Shown here in pieces: positions 26,893 to 39,738 of a stretch of 64,000 nucleotides of DNA. Each line of letters begins with the position of its first letter. The stretch's first letter is position 1. The notes beneath the pieces are model-generated. The model searched no databases, was not told where the DNA came from, and was given only the letters and a program-made list of their open reading frames with translations. A program made the position numbers and the translations under genes. This DNA is from Struthidea cinerea (taxonomy: Eukaryota > Chordata > Aves > Passeriformes > Corcoracidae): positions 187,680-251,679 of the forward strand of contig VZTI01005056.1 in the NCBI GenBank assembly GCA_013397865.1, written 5' to 3'.

Positions 26893-28249
26893 GTACGAAT
26901 GTTTTTATGTTTCTCAGTCTTCCTATTTTTATTGGCACTGAAATTGTCTACGAGATAAATAGTGATAATTTTGACGATTAAAAAAGTTCAAAACTCACGG
27001 ATAGAAATACTGGTATGGTGTCTCCAAATGAAGTATTTTATCATGCGACAGAAGTTAGTTAAAATAAAACAAGAGAAGTTAAAACTGGAGGCAAAATAAG
27101 TCTCTGAAATTGGGGTACAAGAAAGTCTGTAATTGTGGAACTATCAGAGACACAGCAGATTCCTCTTTCAAGGAATGAGGTAACATTCAGAGATCAAAAC
27201 ACAACTCCTTGCAAAAAACCTGTTTCAGAGATTCAGCTTGTCCGTGAAACGGCTCCTGATTCTTTAGGCATAAACTCTTTCCCTAACTACCCAAGAAGAA
27301 AACTCCCAAGAGCTGCTGTGTACTGCATGTGCCACAGAAGGGTACATGAATTTAATTCCTTTTTTCAATATAGTTTTGAAGTGGTAAAGATACATCACAG
27401 ATATATCTACATTTTTCTAATGATTGTTCACTAGTTATATTTGAGTTCTAGGTGGTATTTTTATCTTCAGCTACACAAGTAATTCTATATAATTTTTTAA
27501 TCTAGAATTCCACATTCTGAAATGTAAACAACTGCATTGTAAATTTGGCTTCTCTTCCTGTTATCTCTTAAGCAATTGTTCATTTTCCTATAGCACAAGT
27601 TGCAAGAAAAAAAGACAGCTCCCATTATCCAGAAGGATAATTGGAACACTGCCCTGCAAAACAGAACACACACACTATTGCCACCATAACAGAAATATAA
27701 AAATATTATTTGATTAATAAAAATGATTTTTTCTTCTGACCCACTAACAGGTCAGGACTATAAGGATACAAAATAGGTTTGGGCTGTTTTTTTCTCCTTT
27801 TCCTTCTTCCCAAGTTCCAGGAGGTTTTGAACTGACCTGCACAGAGAACTGAATAATTCCTCTAGAAAGAATTAAGAAAGGAGTTTAAGTCTGTGAAGAA
27901 CAGGAGTTTACCAAAGAGTAGATAAAACCAAAGGCAACTCAATATCATTATAGTTCAAGTTGTGTTCCACCCTCAGACTGTCAACAATGTTTGATGTGGA
28001 TAATAAATTGATTGAACACTTTCCCTTCTCAAATTTCAAATACAATGCATTGCATAAGATTCAAGAATATGTAGTTGATACACAAATACATTTCTTTCCT
28101 GAGTTTGAGGCAAGTATTTTATACTGACACTTCCAAATCATAAGAACAAAAAACTGGGTTTAGATTTCTTTCCCATTTCCAGACAACAAAGTGACCTTAT
28201 ATACTATTTTGAGAATTACTTCTGCTGATGTTTGTCTCCTGTCTTGCAG
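26893..28249 (+). other. ANGPT2: ANGPT2 intron 8
   Basis: GT-AG intron of 1357 bases. Its acceptor is CTGTCTTGCAG. A 99-codon open frame at 27135-27434 has no recognisable product. No repeat family was identified. Confidence 0.9.
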
Positions 28250-28410
28250 GATGGTGGTTTGACGCATGTGGTCCTTCTAACCTCAATGGAATGTATTATC
28301 CATTAAAACAGAATAACAACAAGTTTAACGGGATCAAGTGGTACTACTGGAAGGGCTCGGGATACTCTCTCAAAGCTACGACTATGATGATTCGACCAGC
28401 AGATTTCTAA
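28250..28410 (+). CDS. ANGPT2: ANGPT2 exon 9: C-terminus of the Tie2-binding domain, stop
   Basis: Last coding exon, phase 1 in, 161 bases including the TAA at 28408-28410. It completes a split glycine and encodes WWFDACGPSNLNGMYYP, then NKFNGIKWYYWKGSGYSLKA and TTMMIRPADF. This is the P subdomain of the fibrinogen-like fold, which makes the main contact with TIE2 in known complexes. YYWKGSGYSLKATTMMIRPADF is the ANGPT2 form, whereas ANGPT1 ends RPLDF. The eight exons here give 399 residues with no frameshift or premature stop, so the gene appears intact. Exon 1 (about 97 residues) is missing only because the window starts after it. Confidence 0.98.
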
Positions 28411-28640
28411 ATGCTTTGTCATTATGTGAATTATGTATTGTGTAGTCTTCAAAGACTTATTTTACCAAGCAACTGGTCTCATTTTTTCAAGCCCAGAAAC
28501 ATGCACTAGTGTTCTGAAGGGGTCTGTTGAGTACAGTTCCTGAATTGCAATCGCCTTGATCAGCTAAAGCTCATATTATTCAACCAGACACAAAGTCTAA
28601 AGCATCAACCTGATATAACAGTGATTTGGCCAAATGACTC

Positions 28641-28646
28641 AATAAA
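28641..28646 (+). terminator. ANGPT2: Candidate ANGPT2 proximal polyadenylation signal
   Basis: Canonical AATAAA 231 bases after the stop codon. The following 60 bases are not notably GU-rich, so this site may be weak or used only for a short isoform. Confidence 0.35.
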
Positions 28647-29515
28647 AAGAACATCCAAGAAACCGTCAGACAACTTAAGGACTCTGTTTTACTGATCATT
28701 TATGTTATGTATGTGTTAGTAAATAACTGGAACTGTGAAAAAAACCCTAAAATAGTTTTAGAAATATGCATTTTGCCTCACCAGTGAACTTTAAACATTA
28801 ATATAAAACACTTAGCTAGATCTAGAAGTATTTATCTTTTTGTGTCATGTGTGCCCTTTATGTACATAAAAAAAATACTTTCCTGTAATTAGCTCAATAC
28901 TGTAGTAAGGGAATACATTCTTTTCCCCCATAGTCTCCTAAGCAACTTCTTACACTTATTTGAGGATTTTTTTCCAATAGCCTGTATGACAATGTTTAAC
29001 AGACGACAAATAGCATCTAAATAGTTTGCATTTATTCTTGGGAAATACCATTTACAAAAAATCATCATTTTTTTTCAGTCTATTTCAGTCACTATCTTTA
29101 AATTACAAAAGTCCCTACAAATTGCAATATAGCATGTATTCCTATACATTTTTATGAAGATTGCACTTTTTTCTTCCCTTGTCATTTACCTGTAAAATAA
29201 CTGAGCAGTATTTTATAAACCGAGACAACGGCATTAACACCAGATGTCCGGTTGTCTATGACAATCATTTATCACCTGGTGCTGTAATATATCTATATGT
29301 TTTGTAAAAATAACCCAACTGAAAAACATATGCATGTTCTTTGATACAATTAAATTTATGCTTATGACTTAAGATACAAATTACTACTTTTTAAAAACAG
29401 GAAGAAAAATAATCTGAAAGTTACCTAAGGTCACACTATGGTTTTTTTTCAGTAAGGTTAGGACTTCTCCCTAAAAATTCTCTGTAGGTAGGCCCTCAAT
29501 GTACACCACAATGTG

Positions 29516-29521
29516 AATAAA
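29516..29521 (+). terminator. ANGPT2: Candidate ANGPT2 distal polyadenylation signal
   Basis: Canonical AATAAA (gtgaataaattac) followed within about 15-35 bases by a TG/T-rich stretch (gggtgacctttgcttttttttt). That is the layout of a good polyadenylation site. Confidence 0.45.
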
Positions 29522-29821
29522 TTACTGGGTGACCTTTGCTTTTTTTTTCCTTAATTTTATTACTATATGTTTTAAAATTGTGCACTAAACAATGCAGTTC
29601 AGATTGAGAAGGTATTTCTTCATAAATCACAATAATTTAGTGGAGGTTTCTCTCCAAATTAAGTTTACCTTTTTATTCTCATGCTTAGTCTTTGCCTAAT
29701 ATTTTTGTAAAACTGTGATTCCAGCAGATGACTGAACTAGTTACAATGCAAGAACTTAACCCAAAACAAAACAAAAACCCCAGACACATTTCTGGAGGCT
29801 AACTTAACAAAAGGTACTGTA

Positions 29822-30258
29822 AGGGCAACAAGGCTTGTGAAGGGTCTAGAAAAAATATCTTATGAGGAGGTGGTGAGAGATCTGGGGCTGTTTAGATGGA
29901 GAAGAGGAGGCTCAGGGGGGACCTCGTCACTCCCTACAATCACCTGAAAGGAGGTTGCAGTGAGGTGGGGTCTGGTCTCTTTTCAACTGTGCCTGCAGTG
30001 AGAGGCCTGGAAGAAATGGCCTTAAGCTGAGACAGGGGAGATTCAGATTAGATATTAGAAAAAAATCAGTGTTACAGTGGTCAGGCATTGGAATATGTTG
30101 CTCAGAGAGGTCGTGGAGTCACTATCCCTGGAGGTGTTCAAGAGGCATCTGGATCTGGTGGGTGATGTTGTTTAGCAGTTACAGTGGAAGTTCTGGGTGG
30201 ACAGCTGGACTGATGATCCTGTAGGTCTCTCCCAACCTTGATGATTCTATGATTCTAT
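29822..30258 (+). mobile_element. CR1 LINE fragment (about 440 bases), + orientation
   Basis: A long recognisable CR1 3' portion: GGGCTGTTTAGATGGAGAAGAGGAGGCTCAG, CTCCCTACAATCACCTGAAAGGAGGTTGCAGTGAGGTGGG, GGCATTGGAATATG, TCCCTGGAGGTGTTCAAGAGGCATCTGG, ending in a short ATTCTATGATTCTAT repeat. The match to the CR1 pattern is good, suggesting a younger insertion than the copies around it. Confidence 0.93.
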
Positions 30259-30734
30259 CTTGAAAACAGTAAATGATTTTGAGAAAGATGGAAGAAATCT
30301 CTATATTTTATACTGACATTAAAGCTGCTGTCAGAGTACCCCACCACTCACACCACCACCCTTCCTCTTCACTGCGTGTCACTCACCATTACTAAAGTGT
30401 AGCAGAGAAAAATAAAATATTTCTAACATTACTTCATGATCTGATTTTACATCAACCTAAAGAATGTAAATTAATAGTCACTGTTTGAAGAGTTGCATAA
30501 AATAATCTCAATGTATTTGAAATTACTGCTTAGTATTTTATTGTTTTTCATAGCAAACTTGTAAGGCTATACATATCCCAAACCAAAAAAAAAAAAACCT
30601 TCTCAAAATTGCCTTCATGAATTTCCACGAAATGTCTTCGAGAGCAAGTCTAGAAGAGTCATCACACTAGTAGAGGAGCTACACATACCAACAAGTACAC
30701 AGCATATCAAGAGAAGCCTAAAGAGCTGTCATTT

Positions 30735-31017
30735 TTCAGCCTAGAGGAGAAAAGGGGAAGGGGAGAGACCTTAATGGTGCCTACAACTGCCTGGTCGAGG
30801 ACATAGAGAGGACAGAGCCCAGACCCTTATTGGAGGTGCTCTGCTATGAGACAAGAGACAGGGACAAGAGGCAGTAAATACGATTTGGAATTGGGGAAAG
30901 AATAAACTTTTCATTTATTACCATGAGGGTGGATTGGACAAGTCCCTTGGAGCAGAGTGTTGTACTAGACAACCTTCAGAGGTCCCTGCTAATCTAAAAT
31001 ACTTTCTGATTCTATGA
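30735..31017 (+). mobile_element. CR1 LINE fragment, + orientation, with internal insertion
   Basis: CR1 3' pattern: TTCAGCCTAGAGGAGAAAAG, GAGACCTTAATGGTGCCTACAACTGCCTGG, AGACAAGAGACAGGGACAAGAGGCA, GGGTGGATTGGACAAG, ACAACCTTCAGAGGTCCCTGC, ending TTTCTGATTCTATGAAAT. About 50 AT-rich bases without CR1 character (near 30890-30920) interrupt the pattern. Confidence 0.85.
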
Positions 31018-33201
31018 AATTTAATAGAAATGCTGAGTCGACATTACTGCATTTCCTGTGTTGCTACATTTAATCAGACAACTAAAGAAAATACTCCCAA
31101 TATCTGAGATAGTAAGCATATCCACACCAATTATAAAGAGAAAGAGGAAAAAAAAAGCTGATAAAAACAAACAAACAAAAAATCCCCCAAAATGTTCTTA
31201 AAAACCATGATGGAATCTGAATGCTCAACCTGGCAAAGAAAAGTAGTGCTAACTTCTGGTTGACATTAAATTTCTTTATTTTAATAAGAAAACACTGTAT
31301 GACAAAAATAATTTAATATTGCATGGCTAGTTTTAATTTGTTGAAAAAAGTTTATAAAATTTGAGGTTTTCTGATGACTGTTCTGGGAAAGTGATCAAAA
31401 ATACGGATGTAGACATTGAATCAATTGTTTAATGAGACTTCATTTTGGGGGGAAAAGGATCAATTTATCAGCACAAATGTAAAATTTTAGAGTGAATGTC
31501 TTTAAATGACATTTCATCTAAAGAAGATTGCATGGCTTGAATTCCAAACTCCAAAGTGAAGCAACAGGAGGACATGTCAGAAGAAAGGCAATAATAGGAA
31601 ACAGAAGGCTGCAACAACTGCTTTGGACTTGGTACAAACAATTAAAACATAACAGCAAGGTAACCCCTACTTTTAATTCCTTCCTGTAATCAAATAAACA
31701 GTATGCAAAACTAGAATGCACTTCCATTTTCTCTAAGTACTTTTTAGGAAGCAGGAAAGAAACAAGAAAAAAAGCAAATAAAAACACCATTCATGCTCAA
31801 ATAATAATTGCATCTTTAAAAAAAATAAGGTATCTGTTACAGTAAGAAATGAGAATGACTAAAGAAGGGAATGATTGCAATGGTAATGGAAATATCACCT
31901 TGGACACCAACTTTGTTCCTCTGCAAGAACAGCAGATTACAAACAGAAGTGATTCAGCACAACCCTAACCTCCTTCAATTTTACATTCTCACCATCTCTC
32001 AAATTCTGCTTACTTCTGCTTTAGGAATAAAACCTCTAAATGGAATCTAAAAAACAGCCCCTAGAGGAATCACTTCTAAAGAATGCTATGTACATTGTTA
32101 CTGATAGTATACTTTGTTATTAATCAAGGTAGTCTGAAAAGAAACAGAAAACTCAAAGCCACTTAATGTGAAATTCAGTGCAGATTTTTTCATAGAAATA
32201 CAGAAAAGGGGGAAAAAATAACGTGCTTCTTATTTATTTTTCACACTAAGTTTTACCATTCTTACTCTATTTGTTATATAAAACAATCTACTTTCTCCTT
32301 TTAGAAAAAATATTAAATTATTATGAATAATTAATTTCTTTAGACTTATTTGAGAATAACTGCTACTGTTTCCCCAAACTTTGAGAACATATAACTTACA
32401 ATCATGAAATAAAGCTTCATGTTGAATATGCAAATTTACCTAAGTTGTATATTTAGAAAGAATGTTAAACAGAAGCTAATAAAACTGCAGTAAAAATAAA
32501 TTTCATACCCCATTAACCGTTCTTTCTTCAAAGCCTGTATGAAACTTTGAGAAATAAATTGCAGACACTAATTTAGTAGAGGGAAAATTATTGGAATGAT
32601 TGACTAGTAACCAGCTAGAATTCTACTTGTTTTAAAACCAAAATAAAATTCCTGTTTAATCAATTGCAATACATGAAGTGCACTGAGGTCTACACAGGTA
32701 CATCATGCCCCCACATACCCACTTTTGCACTGGTTCCCATTTCAGTACTTGAGTATGATTGTTAGAGGCAGGAAAAATGCTTCATTTTTTCCTACTTAGC
32801 AGTTGTAGAAGACCACAGTAATTTTCCATTGCCCAAGTAATGTCTGGGCCAAAAAAAATTCAGACCTGCATGACCTGCAAATCTTTCCATTTGGCAATAA
32901 CATGCCTCTTCAGTTTGTATACAGGTACAGATAAAAATAAAGTACATTGATACTTCAATAAGATGCTGGTTTATTCAGGTATTAATTGGTGAATCAGTAT
33001 TTTGCATTTTCCACATGTACCAAAGTTTTTGCACACACTTCAAAAAGTAGTGGACGAAGAAGAAAATAACTCCTTACAGTACCTGCTTTAAAAAAATATT
33101 TTTCTAGTAGGCTTTCTTATTCACAAAACCTATTTAGAGGACAAATCATTTCCCAGATAAATAAAAGAAGGTTCACAAGCTTAAAGGACCATTAAACTTA
33201 C

Positions 33202-33279
33202 GGGAGCTGCAGGGAAGCTGGATGAAAGCTCATATGATTCCTCTGAGATCCAATGGCCTAATTCCAAAGACCACAGAAC
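33202..33279 (-). CDS. MCPH1: MCPH1 exon: end of BRCT2
   Basis: Microcephalin is a nuclear and centrosomal protein with three BRCT domains. It acts in the DNA-damage response and in control of chromosome condensation, and its loss causes primary microcephaly in people. This 78-base exon, phase 0 on both sides, encodes 26 residues: VLWSLELGHWISEESYELSS then SFPAAP. The human protein has a near-identical run at the end of BRCT2. The acceptor is TTTATTTTAG and the donor is CTCCC|gtaagt. The next exons (BRCT3) are not in the window. They must lie beyond the left edge, because the ANGPT2 body fills the following intron on the other strand. Confidence 0.95.
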
Positions 33280-33601
33280 CTAAAATAAAATAAGTGGTAA
33301 GTAGAAGCTTAAAATTTCTAAAATAAACTTTCTGAATGTGTAGTTAGAAGTGACAGTGCTGTTACAATAGCTGGTTTGCTATTTCATTTACCCAAAACAA
33401 ATGATTTGCTGAAAAATCAAGAAATCAGAAAGATACAAATTTTACAACTAAAACAAACCATTGAAATATCAGTCATACTGCTATGCACAGCTATATTAAA
33501 TTTTAAAAAATTGTGAGGATATTAGAAAAGTCAACTATTTTAAAATCACAACACATAGAGCAAAAATTTGAAAAGGAATATATCAGTTCTGTTCTCTCAG
33601 C

Positions 33602-33803
33602 TCAGTAACCACTGAACTTCATGAGGTTCCTGTTGGCTCATTTCTCCAGCTTGTCAAAGTCCCTCTGAACAGGAACACCCATCTGGTGTATCAAATACCC
33701 CTCACAGTTTTCTAACATCTGCAGACTTGCTGAGGTTGCATTCTTCCCCATCATCCAGATCATAAATGAAGATGTCAAACAATACCGGACCCCTACTACT
33801 GAC
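33602..33803 (-). mobile_element. CR1 LINE fragment, internal region, - orientation
   Basis: Reads on the plus strand as the reverse complement of a CR1 internal segment: AACTTCATGAGGTTCCTG, CATTTCTCCAGCTTGTCAAAGTCCCTCTGAA, CATCTGGTGTATCA, GACTTGCTGAGGTTGCA, CATCCAGATCATAAATGAAGATGTCAAACAATACCGGACCCC. This is the stretch encoding the end of the reverse transcriptase region in full-length CR1. It is diverged and lacks the 3' terminus. Confidence 0.88.
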
Positions 33804-36800
33804 AAGGATCATGCAACTATTGCATAGAATCCACATTACATATATAAATCACCCTGCAAAGAAGAATAACTCAGTTTCTTTCTCCTTGGTATCCTCCTTT
33901 GTCAGTGTCATACTCTAGAGCACAAAAAAAGATTGCAGAACACTGACTCTCTAGAAAATACATAATCATTTGTGTTCAACTGAGCTCTGAAACACTGGAT
34001 CAATATGATCTCTAGAGACAAGTAATCCTAAAACTGTGGACTACTTGCAAACTTCTGCTCTCAACAGGGCGAGCACCAAATGGTTAACAGAAAAAAACAA
34101 CTTAAAATGCTTGTATTTTCAATTTCTGAAATACAGTATTTTTAATATTTTTTTGGTAAAACTTCCCCCAAACTACTCCATCCAGCATTTTTTACGGATT
34201 GATTTTCTAACCATTCTTCAGAACAAATTATCACAACTTGCAGTTGGTTGACTATAATATTAAAAGCCCCATGGAGAGTATTCAAATACTATCCCTCAAC
34301 TGGTAAAAGCATTCCCTCAATGGGAAAATGGAAAAAGACACAGTTCCTAAACTGGCTCCACCCTTGAGTCATATAAAGGACATTCTACTCCTAATTTGTA
34401 GATAGCCTAAATTCTGAAGCCCATTCTGATGGAAGATGAGATTATTTTCTTTATTGGTTTTATCAGTGGTGAGCCATGAAGCTTCTCATAGAGGTAAAAC
34501 ACTGGTATCTTCTTTGCCAAATTTGTCCGCTGTCACTCAATTCAACATCTTTCCCTTTTACAGGTATTTGAGCTTCACGACAGCTCTTCTGTAGTTGCCA
34601 TCTGGCACCCCTTATGTTGGAGTCAAGAAAAGAAATGTTACCAACCAGCAGTGGGACACCCTGCTGTTCCTAGAGCAAGCGAAGCTAACTGAACAAGAAG
34701 CATACATATATCCCCAAAATGGGATATATGGAATTTATCAGAAAGCAAATCCCTGTTTTAGGATAATTCTACCTCTCTCATATTTTCCGTAAATAGTTCT
34801 CTGGCCATTTCAAATAGATGAAGTCTGTTAGCACAGCCATGCACTATTAAACAGTTGTCATTATTCATCTTAGAGCAAGCTGAGTTTCATCAGTGCCTGA
34901 AATTATTCCCATGCTTGATTCACAATAACTGAAATACTCTGCCATACAAATGCATATATTATTAGTTTTAATTTAAATTATAAAATGTTACCTCATAAAA
35001 TTTGTGAGCAAGTCTATGAAATATTCCCTGTAGATAAAAACTGGCATTATATATATTAAGCATGGTAAAGTTATCCTTTACAAGGTTACAACTCACTAAT
35101 GGAAAATTCTAAGCTGAACAGATTGATTATCAACTAGCAATGTAAACCTTATAAAATGGCCTAATTGTATGTAGGAAAATAAGTTTCTGTAAAGGGCTCT
35201 TTTGCCCCAAATCTGTTGCTACAAGAAGTAAATTGCAAACACGATTTTCATAAAAAAATTATTTTCTAAGTAAGTTTCATAGTTTTCAGTCTAAAGTATC
35301 TTATGCCTGATGACTTCCAGGGACACCAATAACCTCTAATGTGAACTTCTACAAAAGCCAGTGCCTTGTGTGATGTGACAAGTGATGTTTGACTTGTGAG
35401 GAGAGGTGTCCAATTTTGCAGGCTGTTGGAAATGAACAGTGATTTTTTGCTGATAATAAAAAGCAGCATATCTTTAGACTTATTGCTAAACTCGACTACA
35501 AAGCATCCAAAGAATATCATGTTTACTTTTAAAAAACCAATCAAATATTTGAAAATGCAACAGCTGTACAAAAAGAGAAAATAATTTCTACAGTCATTAT
35601 ATCATACCTAACATAAATATGAGTTAAGTGCATTAGTAAATCAGTGACCTTTAAAAATATTCAAAACCTAATAATGCATTGCAGTGTTCAGCTAAGAAAA
35701 GTATTGTAACTTCTTAAAAACATATAGTTAAGACTGCAACTTAGGATTGTAAAATAAAAATTTTAGGGTGGTACCTGTGTATATTTTTTACAATTACTTT
35801 TAACTATTTACAATAAGAATATCAAAGCCTCTTAGCTTTATACTTATCTAACACAAAAGAAACTTGTTAATGTGAGTAATTTCTCTTTTAATCACAATAC
35901 AAATCAACTTTAACTGAACCAAGAAAATTGTAACTTTTAATAGAATTCATAGAGACATACTACATTAAAATAAATTCTTCATAAATCAACTTGAGCAGGA
36001 ACAGATGTACCATGCTGTATTACATATACATCACGTCCTTATAGTACCAAAATTGTGTTTGTATCAAAAGTAGCTGGAAAACAACCCAAATAGATTAAAA
36101 TGTAAACCCATAAGATTAGTTATGATTAAGTAATCCTATTTCATTTTCCAGGCCAATTCTACAGCAATGACCTCTATCAACCCTTGCAGTATTTACAGAA
36201 TTTTGTTTAGAAATGAAATTTGTTTGTCTTAACAAAAGATGGATTAATGCTTGTCTATCATGGTTCTGGAAGTGAGTACAAAGGCACCGTATCTACTTTC
36301 CTAGATAAAAGGAAAATTAGATACTGAGTTCATGAACAGGTCCTGCAGTAAATAATTAGGTCACCACTCACTAAAACATTCAGTTTTCTTGAAAACAACG
36401 ACAAGAGCTTTTCATTCCAAGTCACTGAAAGTTTGATTCTGACTCTGGCAAATTTTCAACCAGTATATTTTCATAGCAACACCAAAAAATGCTTCAGATT
36501 CATGTAATTCAAAAAGAAGTTATGATTTGCAATATTATTCTCAGCTGAAGTACTTCAGAATGTGTGTTTCTATTGAGAAGAAAGAGCTATCTAGAAGTTT
36601 TCAAAGGTGCAGTTACAAAAGAGTTAGCTTAAAATGTAATGATAAAGCAGTACAGTATGGATCAGATATGAATGCTGGATGTAGGAGTATCAGAAGTTAG
36701 GAAAATACAAGATAACACTGAGATATTAAGAATGTATCAGATTCTAGTAGAATAATCCTGCTGGTCATGGAGAACCAAAGTTAGGAGGATATAGGGACGG

Positions 36801-38620
36801 AAGACAAGAGTGGGAAAAGCATAGTTTTTCTGTGGACTTCTTACAAAGTTAAAGAATGTTTTCCTTTGGCTTTGGACTCTAGAATCAAAGTGATTAATAT
36901 ACTGTTACTTGGTGCTCAAGTATGGGATATTTTATCTAACTTGGCAGCACGCAACCTGTATGGCATGGAGCTCCAACCAGTGTCCTGCAGGTTATACAGC
37001 AACAAGTTTAGCTTTGGGGAAGAATTTTTGTCTGCATATCCATATCAGCTATGTTCTTTCATTCACAACATATAGGAAAAGGTATAGCAAACGTCAGGTT
37101 CTCAAGGGTCTGAAAACACACTATGTGATTAGTTATTATTTAACGTCTCTTACCTATCCAGCTAGCACACTGAACGATCATATGGTATTTGTACTTGAAT
37201 AATTAATCTTGAAATACGTAAATGGAGTGCTATGAAGATTAAATGTCTGATGGTAAATTTGGTATTTTTTCAACATCCATCTTTAAAAATAACATTTTAA
37301 GTTTTTCTCAGAAGAAAAAACACTTCAGCCTAAATTATCTCCACATTACAAGTCAAAAGGCAGAGGTGAACAGCTTCTTAAAACGTTGATAAACATCTTC
37401 CAAAAGACAATCATCACTGCTCAAAAGTTATACCATATTTAAAAGGTACTATTAATTTCTCCAGATGGATTATTTTAATTATCCAATTTGAACTATTTTA
37501 TCAGTGAAAATACTAATGGCAGGATTGATTATATTTAAAGGATTGAGTTATGTAGCATCAATAAAAGGAGAAGATTATTTTCTTAAATGAAATTTTCCTG
37601 ACTAAAATTTTCTACTGAATTCCTCATTCTGACTAGGTAAGGCTTCAGTTTTCTCCAGTTAACCAATTTGGGTAAAAAGATGGCAAAATAATGCCCTTGA
37701 CACAATCAGAAATAAGACAATAATGCTCTTACATGCTAGACTTCAATGACTTAACCAGGTTAAGAAATAATTTTTTTAAAAACTTCGAAGCACTGTTTTA
37801 TTTCAGTGAAACTAATTAATTAATTAATTGAGGGAATACACATTTATGGGCAAAGTTGGACCCAGTCTCTGTGAAAGACATAAGCACAGTTCTAAAAATA
37901 CTAAAAATAGCAATCTTCCATATAAGCAGATACTACAAGATTAAACGAACTTTTGATCTGGAGATCTGGAGTTCTTCTCTAGTTCTTTCTCATGTGTCTC
38001 TCCCAGGAACTTCAGAACTTTGTCTAAATAGCAGCTCAATAAAATGAGTGAAAACAGCATCAGCATTTGATCAATAACATCTACAGGAACAAACTAATCC
38101 TTGGAACAATTCCATTCAATTTATTGGTATTATATGAGGGATACAGATGATCTCGTGATGAGTCTACAAGGTAAGCTGTAAGACAGGAGGACAACATTTC
38201 CAATTGATACAGATCTATGAAGAGCACAGGTAGATATTTTCACCATGCATTTGTTCACAGAAGTGCAGGGCATACAAAGGGCCATGAAATTCTAGGACAG
38301 TACTTGTTGGAAAACTGATTATCCAAATACTGCCTTATGTACAAAGACAGAAAACTATTTTGTAGTAGTTTTCTTCATCTCTAGCTATCTTAGTAGCTAT
38401 TTGAAGCTTTTTCTCAAGGAAGAATGCAGCTTTCATGTTCGAGTATCCTGTTATGAAAAAGTAACTCGCAGCAATTATGTTGTGACTTGTTGAGTGCTCC
38501 ATACAAAGCTAAGTGTGGGACAGATAATTCAGTATATTTATTTAGTAGATGCAATGAATCATATAGTAGGCTGGAATGAGACTGTGGAGATTTTCTTCTC
38601 CAAACCCCCTGCTCAAATAT

Positions 38621-38755
38621 GTTCCTCTGAATGCAGCCAAGGATAGTATTAGTCTTCTTTTGCCACAAAGGCACATTACTGGATCCTTAAGGTGACCAAA
38701 GATGCAAATCCTCTATTCCAAGAGAAATTAATCACCAAGAACTTCCAAAAAACCT
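38621..38755 (-). mobile_element. Old CR1 LINE fragment, - orientation
   Basis: The plus strand reads TGAATGCAGCCAAGGATAGTATTAG, TTTTGCCACAAAGGCACATTACTGG and, more loosely, ATCACCAAGAACTTCCAA. These parallel the CR1 consensus run about aging copies (GATGCAGCCCAGGATAC, GTGCACATTGCTGG, CACCAGCACCCCCAAG). Divergence is high and both ends are uncertain. Confidence 0.6.
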
Positions 38756-39575
38756 GAACTATACCACAACAACTTCAGATAACTACATGTATATCACATA
38801 GGACAAGCTTCATACTTGAAAACAAAAAGGCAGCAGTTTATTTTCTGCCCAACAAGTAAATTTTGAAGTATTTATAAGAAAGAGGAAACCAAGAAATTTA
38901 GTTATTCAACAACCCTTTTCTGTATAAGATGAAGAGCTATTTCCATATAAATTTCAACATCTAAGTTTTACAGCTCTGGAAACATGAGGAAAGCTGAGAA
39001 ACTGTCAGCTGCAATGTCAGATTGAGTGGTTAATCTCTATTATTACTGTGAGCAGTTGAGATGGTTTAAGCCTGGCTTGACAGATAAGTTCCCCACCCAG
39101 GAACTACTATTTCTATTTTACATTTTTTCCCACTTGCAGCAAAATAGCTAAGAATTTCCCTTTGTTTTTACCAATGCTGAACAAAATATATGTTTCAGAA
39201 CATAACAGAAGTATATTATATCAGGATATAAAAAATTCAATCTGACAAATGTGAGTTGGCTAATGTTGAGCAGAAATTAATTTGTCCAAAAATAATGCAT
39301 GGGACATGAGTTTCTCATCCAAGAGAGAACGGGCCTTTCCAAAATACATAATGAGGTACAATACAGGAATACTTTGGCTAAATTAAGTACTGAAAAACTG
39401 TAACTAACAGATCTTCACACAGACAAATTTCATCTAATTGAACTAACTATATGTAAGCCTGAATATCTTAACATAGGCGTTATTGTATGCAATATGGACA
39501 CAAACATGGCTGATATTTCCACAATACAAAATAAATTTAATTTATTGTGTAGTAAAATTAAAAAGCATTTCTTAC

Positions 39576-39738
39576 CCATTCATAAGAAACAATCCAACAC
39601 CCACGGGCAATTCCCAGCATAACATTCAAGGTATGACAAGGACTCCCAGTAACTATGTGACTTGTTGTTTCACACACTTCATTTAAGAATAAAAAGTGTC
39701 CAAGTTTATTCACGACCTGAATTACTGTATTTTGCTTC
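39576..39738 (-). CDS. MCPH1: MCPH1 exon: body of BRCT2
   Basis: 163-base exon, phase 2 in and 0 out. It completes a split glutamate and encodes 54 residues: KQNTVIQVVNKLGHFLFLNE, then VCETTSHIVTGSPCHTLNVM and LGIARGCWIVSYEW. Human MCPH1 has KQNVVIQVV.KL and CETTTHVLSG...TLNVLLGIARGCWVLSYDW at the same place, so identity is clear. The GCW(I/V)(V/L)SY(E/D)W run is the third-helix tryptophan motif of BRCT domains. In the tandem BRCT2-BRCT3 unit this domain forms part of the phosphopeptide (gamma-H2AX) binding site. The acceptor is TTCTTTTTAG and the donor is GAATGG|gtaaga. Confidence 0.97.

Larger units (their letters stand above)
28411..29540 (+). other. ANGPT2: ANGPT2 3' UTR (end not fixed)
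   Basis: AT-rich sequence directly after the ANGPT2 stop codon with no further open frame. Two AATAAA hexamers are visible: one 231 bases after the stop (28641-28646) and one about 1.1 kb after it (29516-29521), the latter followed by a T-rich downstream element. Which one is used cannot be told from sequence. The CR1 block starting near 29822 gives a loose outer limit for the proposed shorter UTRs. A longer UTR is possible. Confidence 0.55.
29541..33201. other. Region between ANGPT2 3' end and last visible MCPH1 exon
   Basis: Apart from two plus-strand CR1 copies (29822-30258 and 30735-31017), this is AT-rich sequence without a recognisable gene. On the minus strand it is the 5' part of the MCPH1 intron that hosts ANGPT2. 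A later ANGPT2 polyadenylation site cannot be excluded. Confidence 0.75.
33280..39575 (-). other. MCPH1: MCPH1 intron between the two BRCT2 exons
   Basis: GT-AG intron of 6296 bases on the minus strand. It holds two old minus-strand CR1 fragments (33602-33803 and 38621-38755), a short TTAA/ATTA run near 37811-37830, and otherwise AT-rich sequence with no supported gene. Confidence 0.88.
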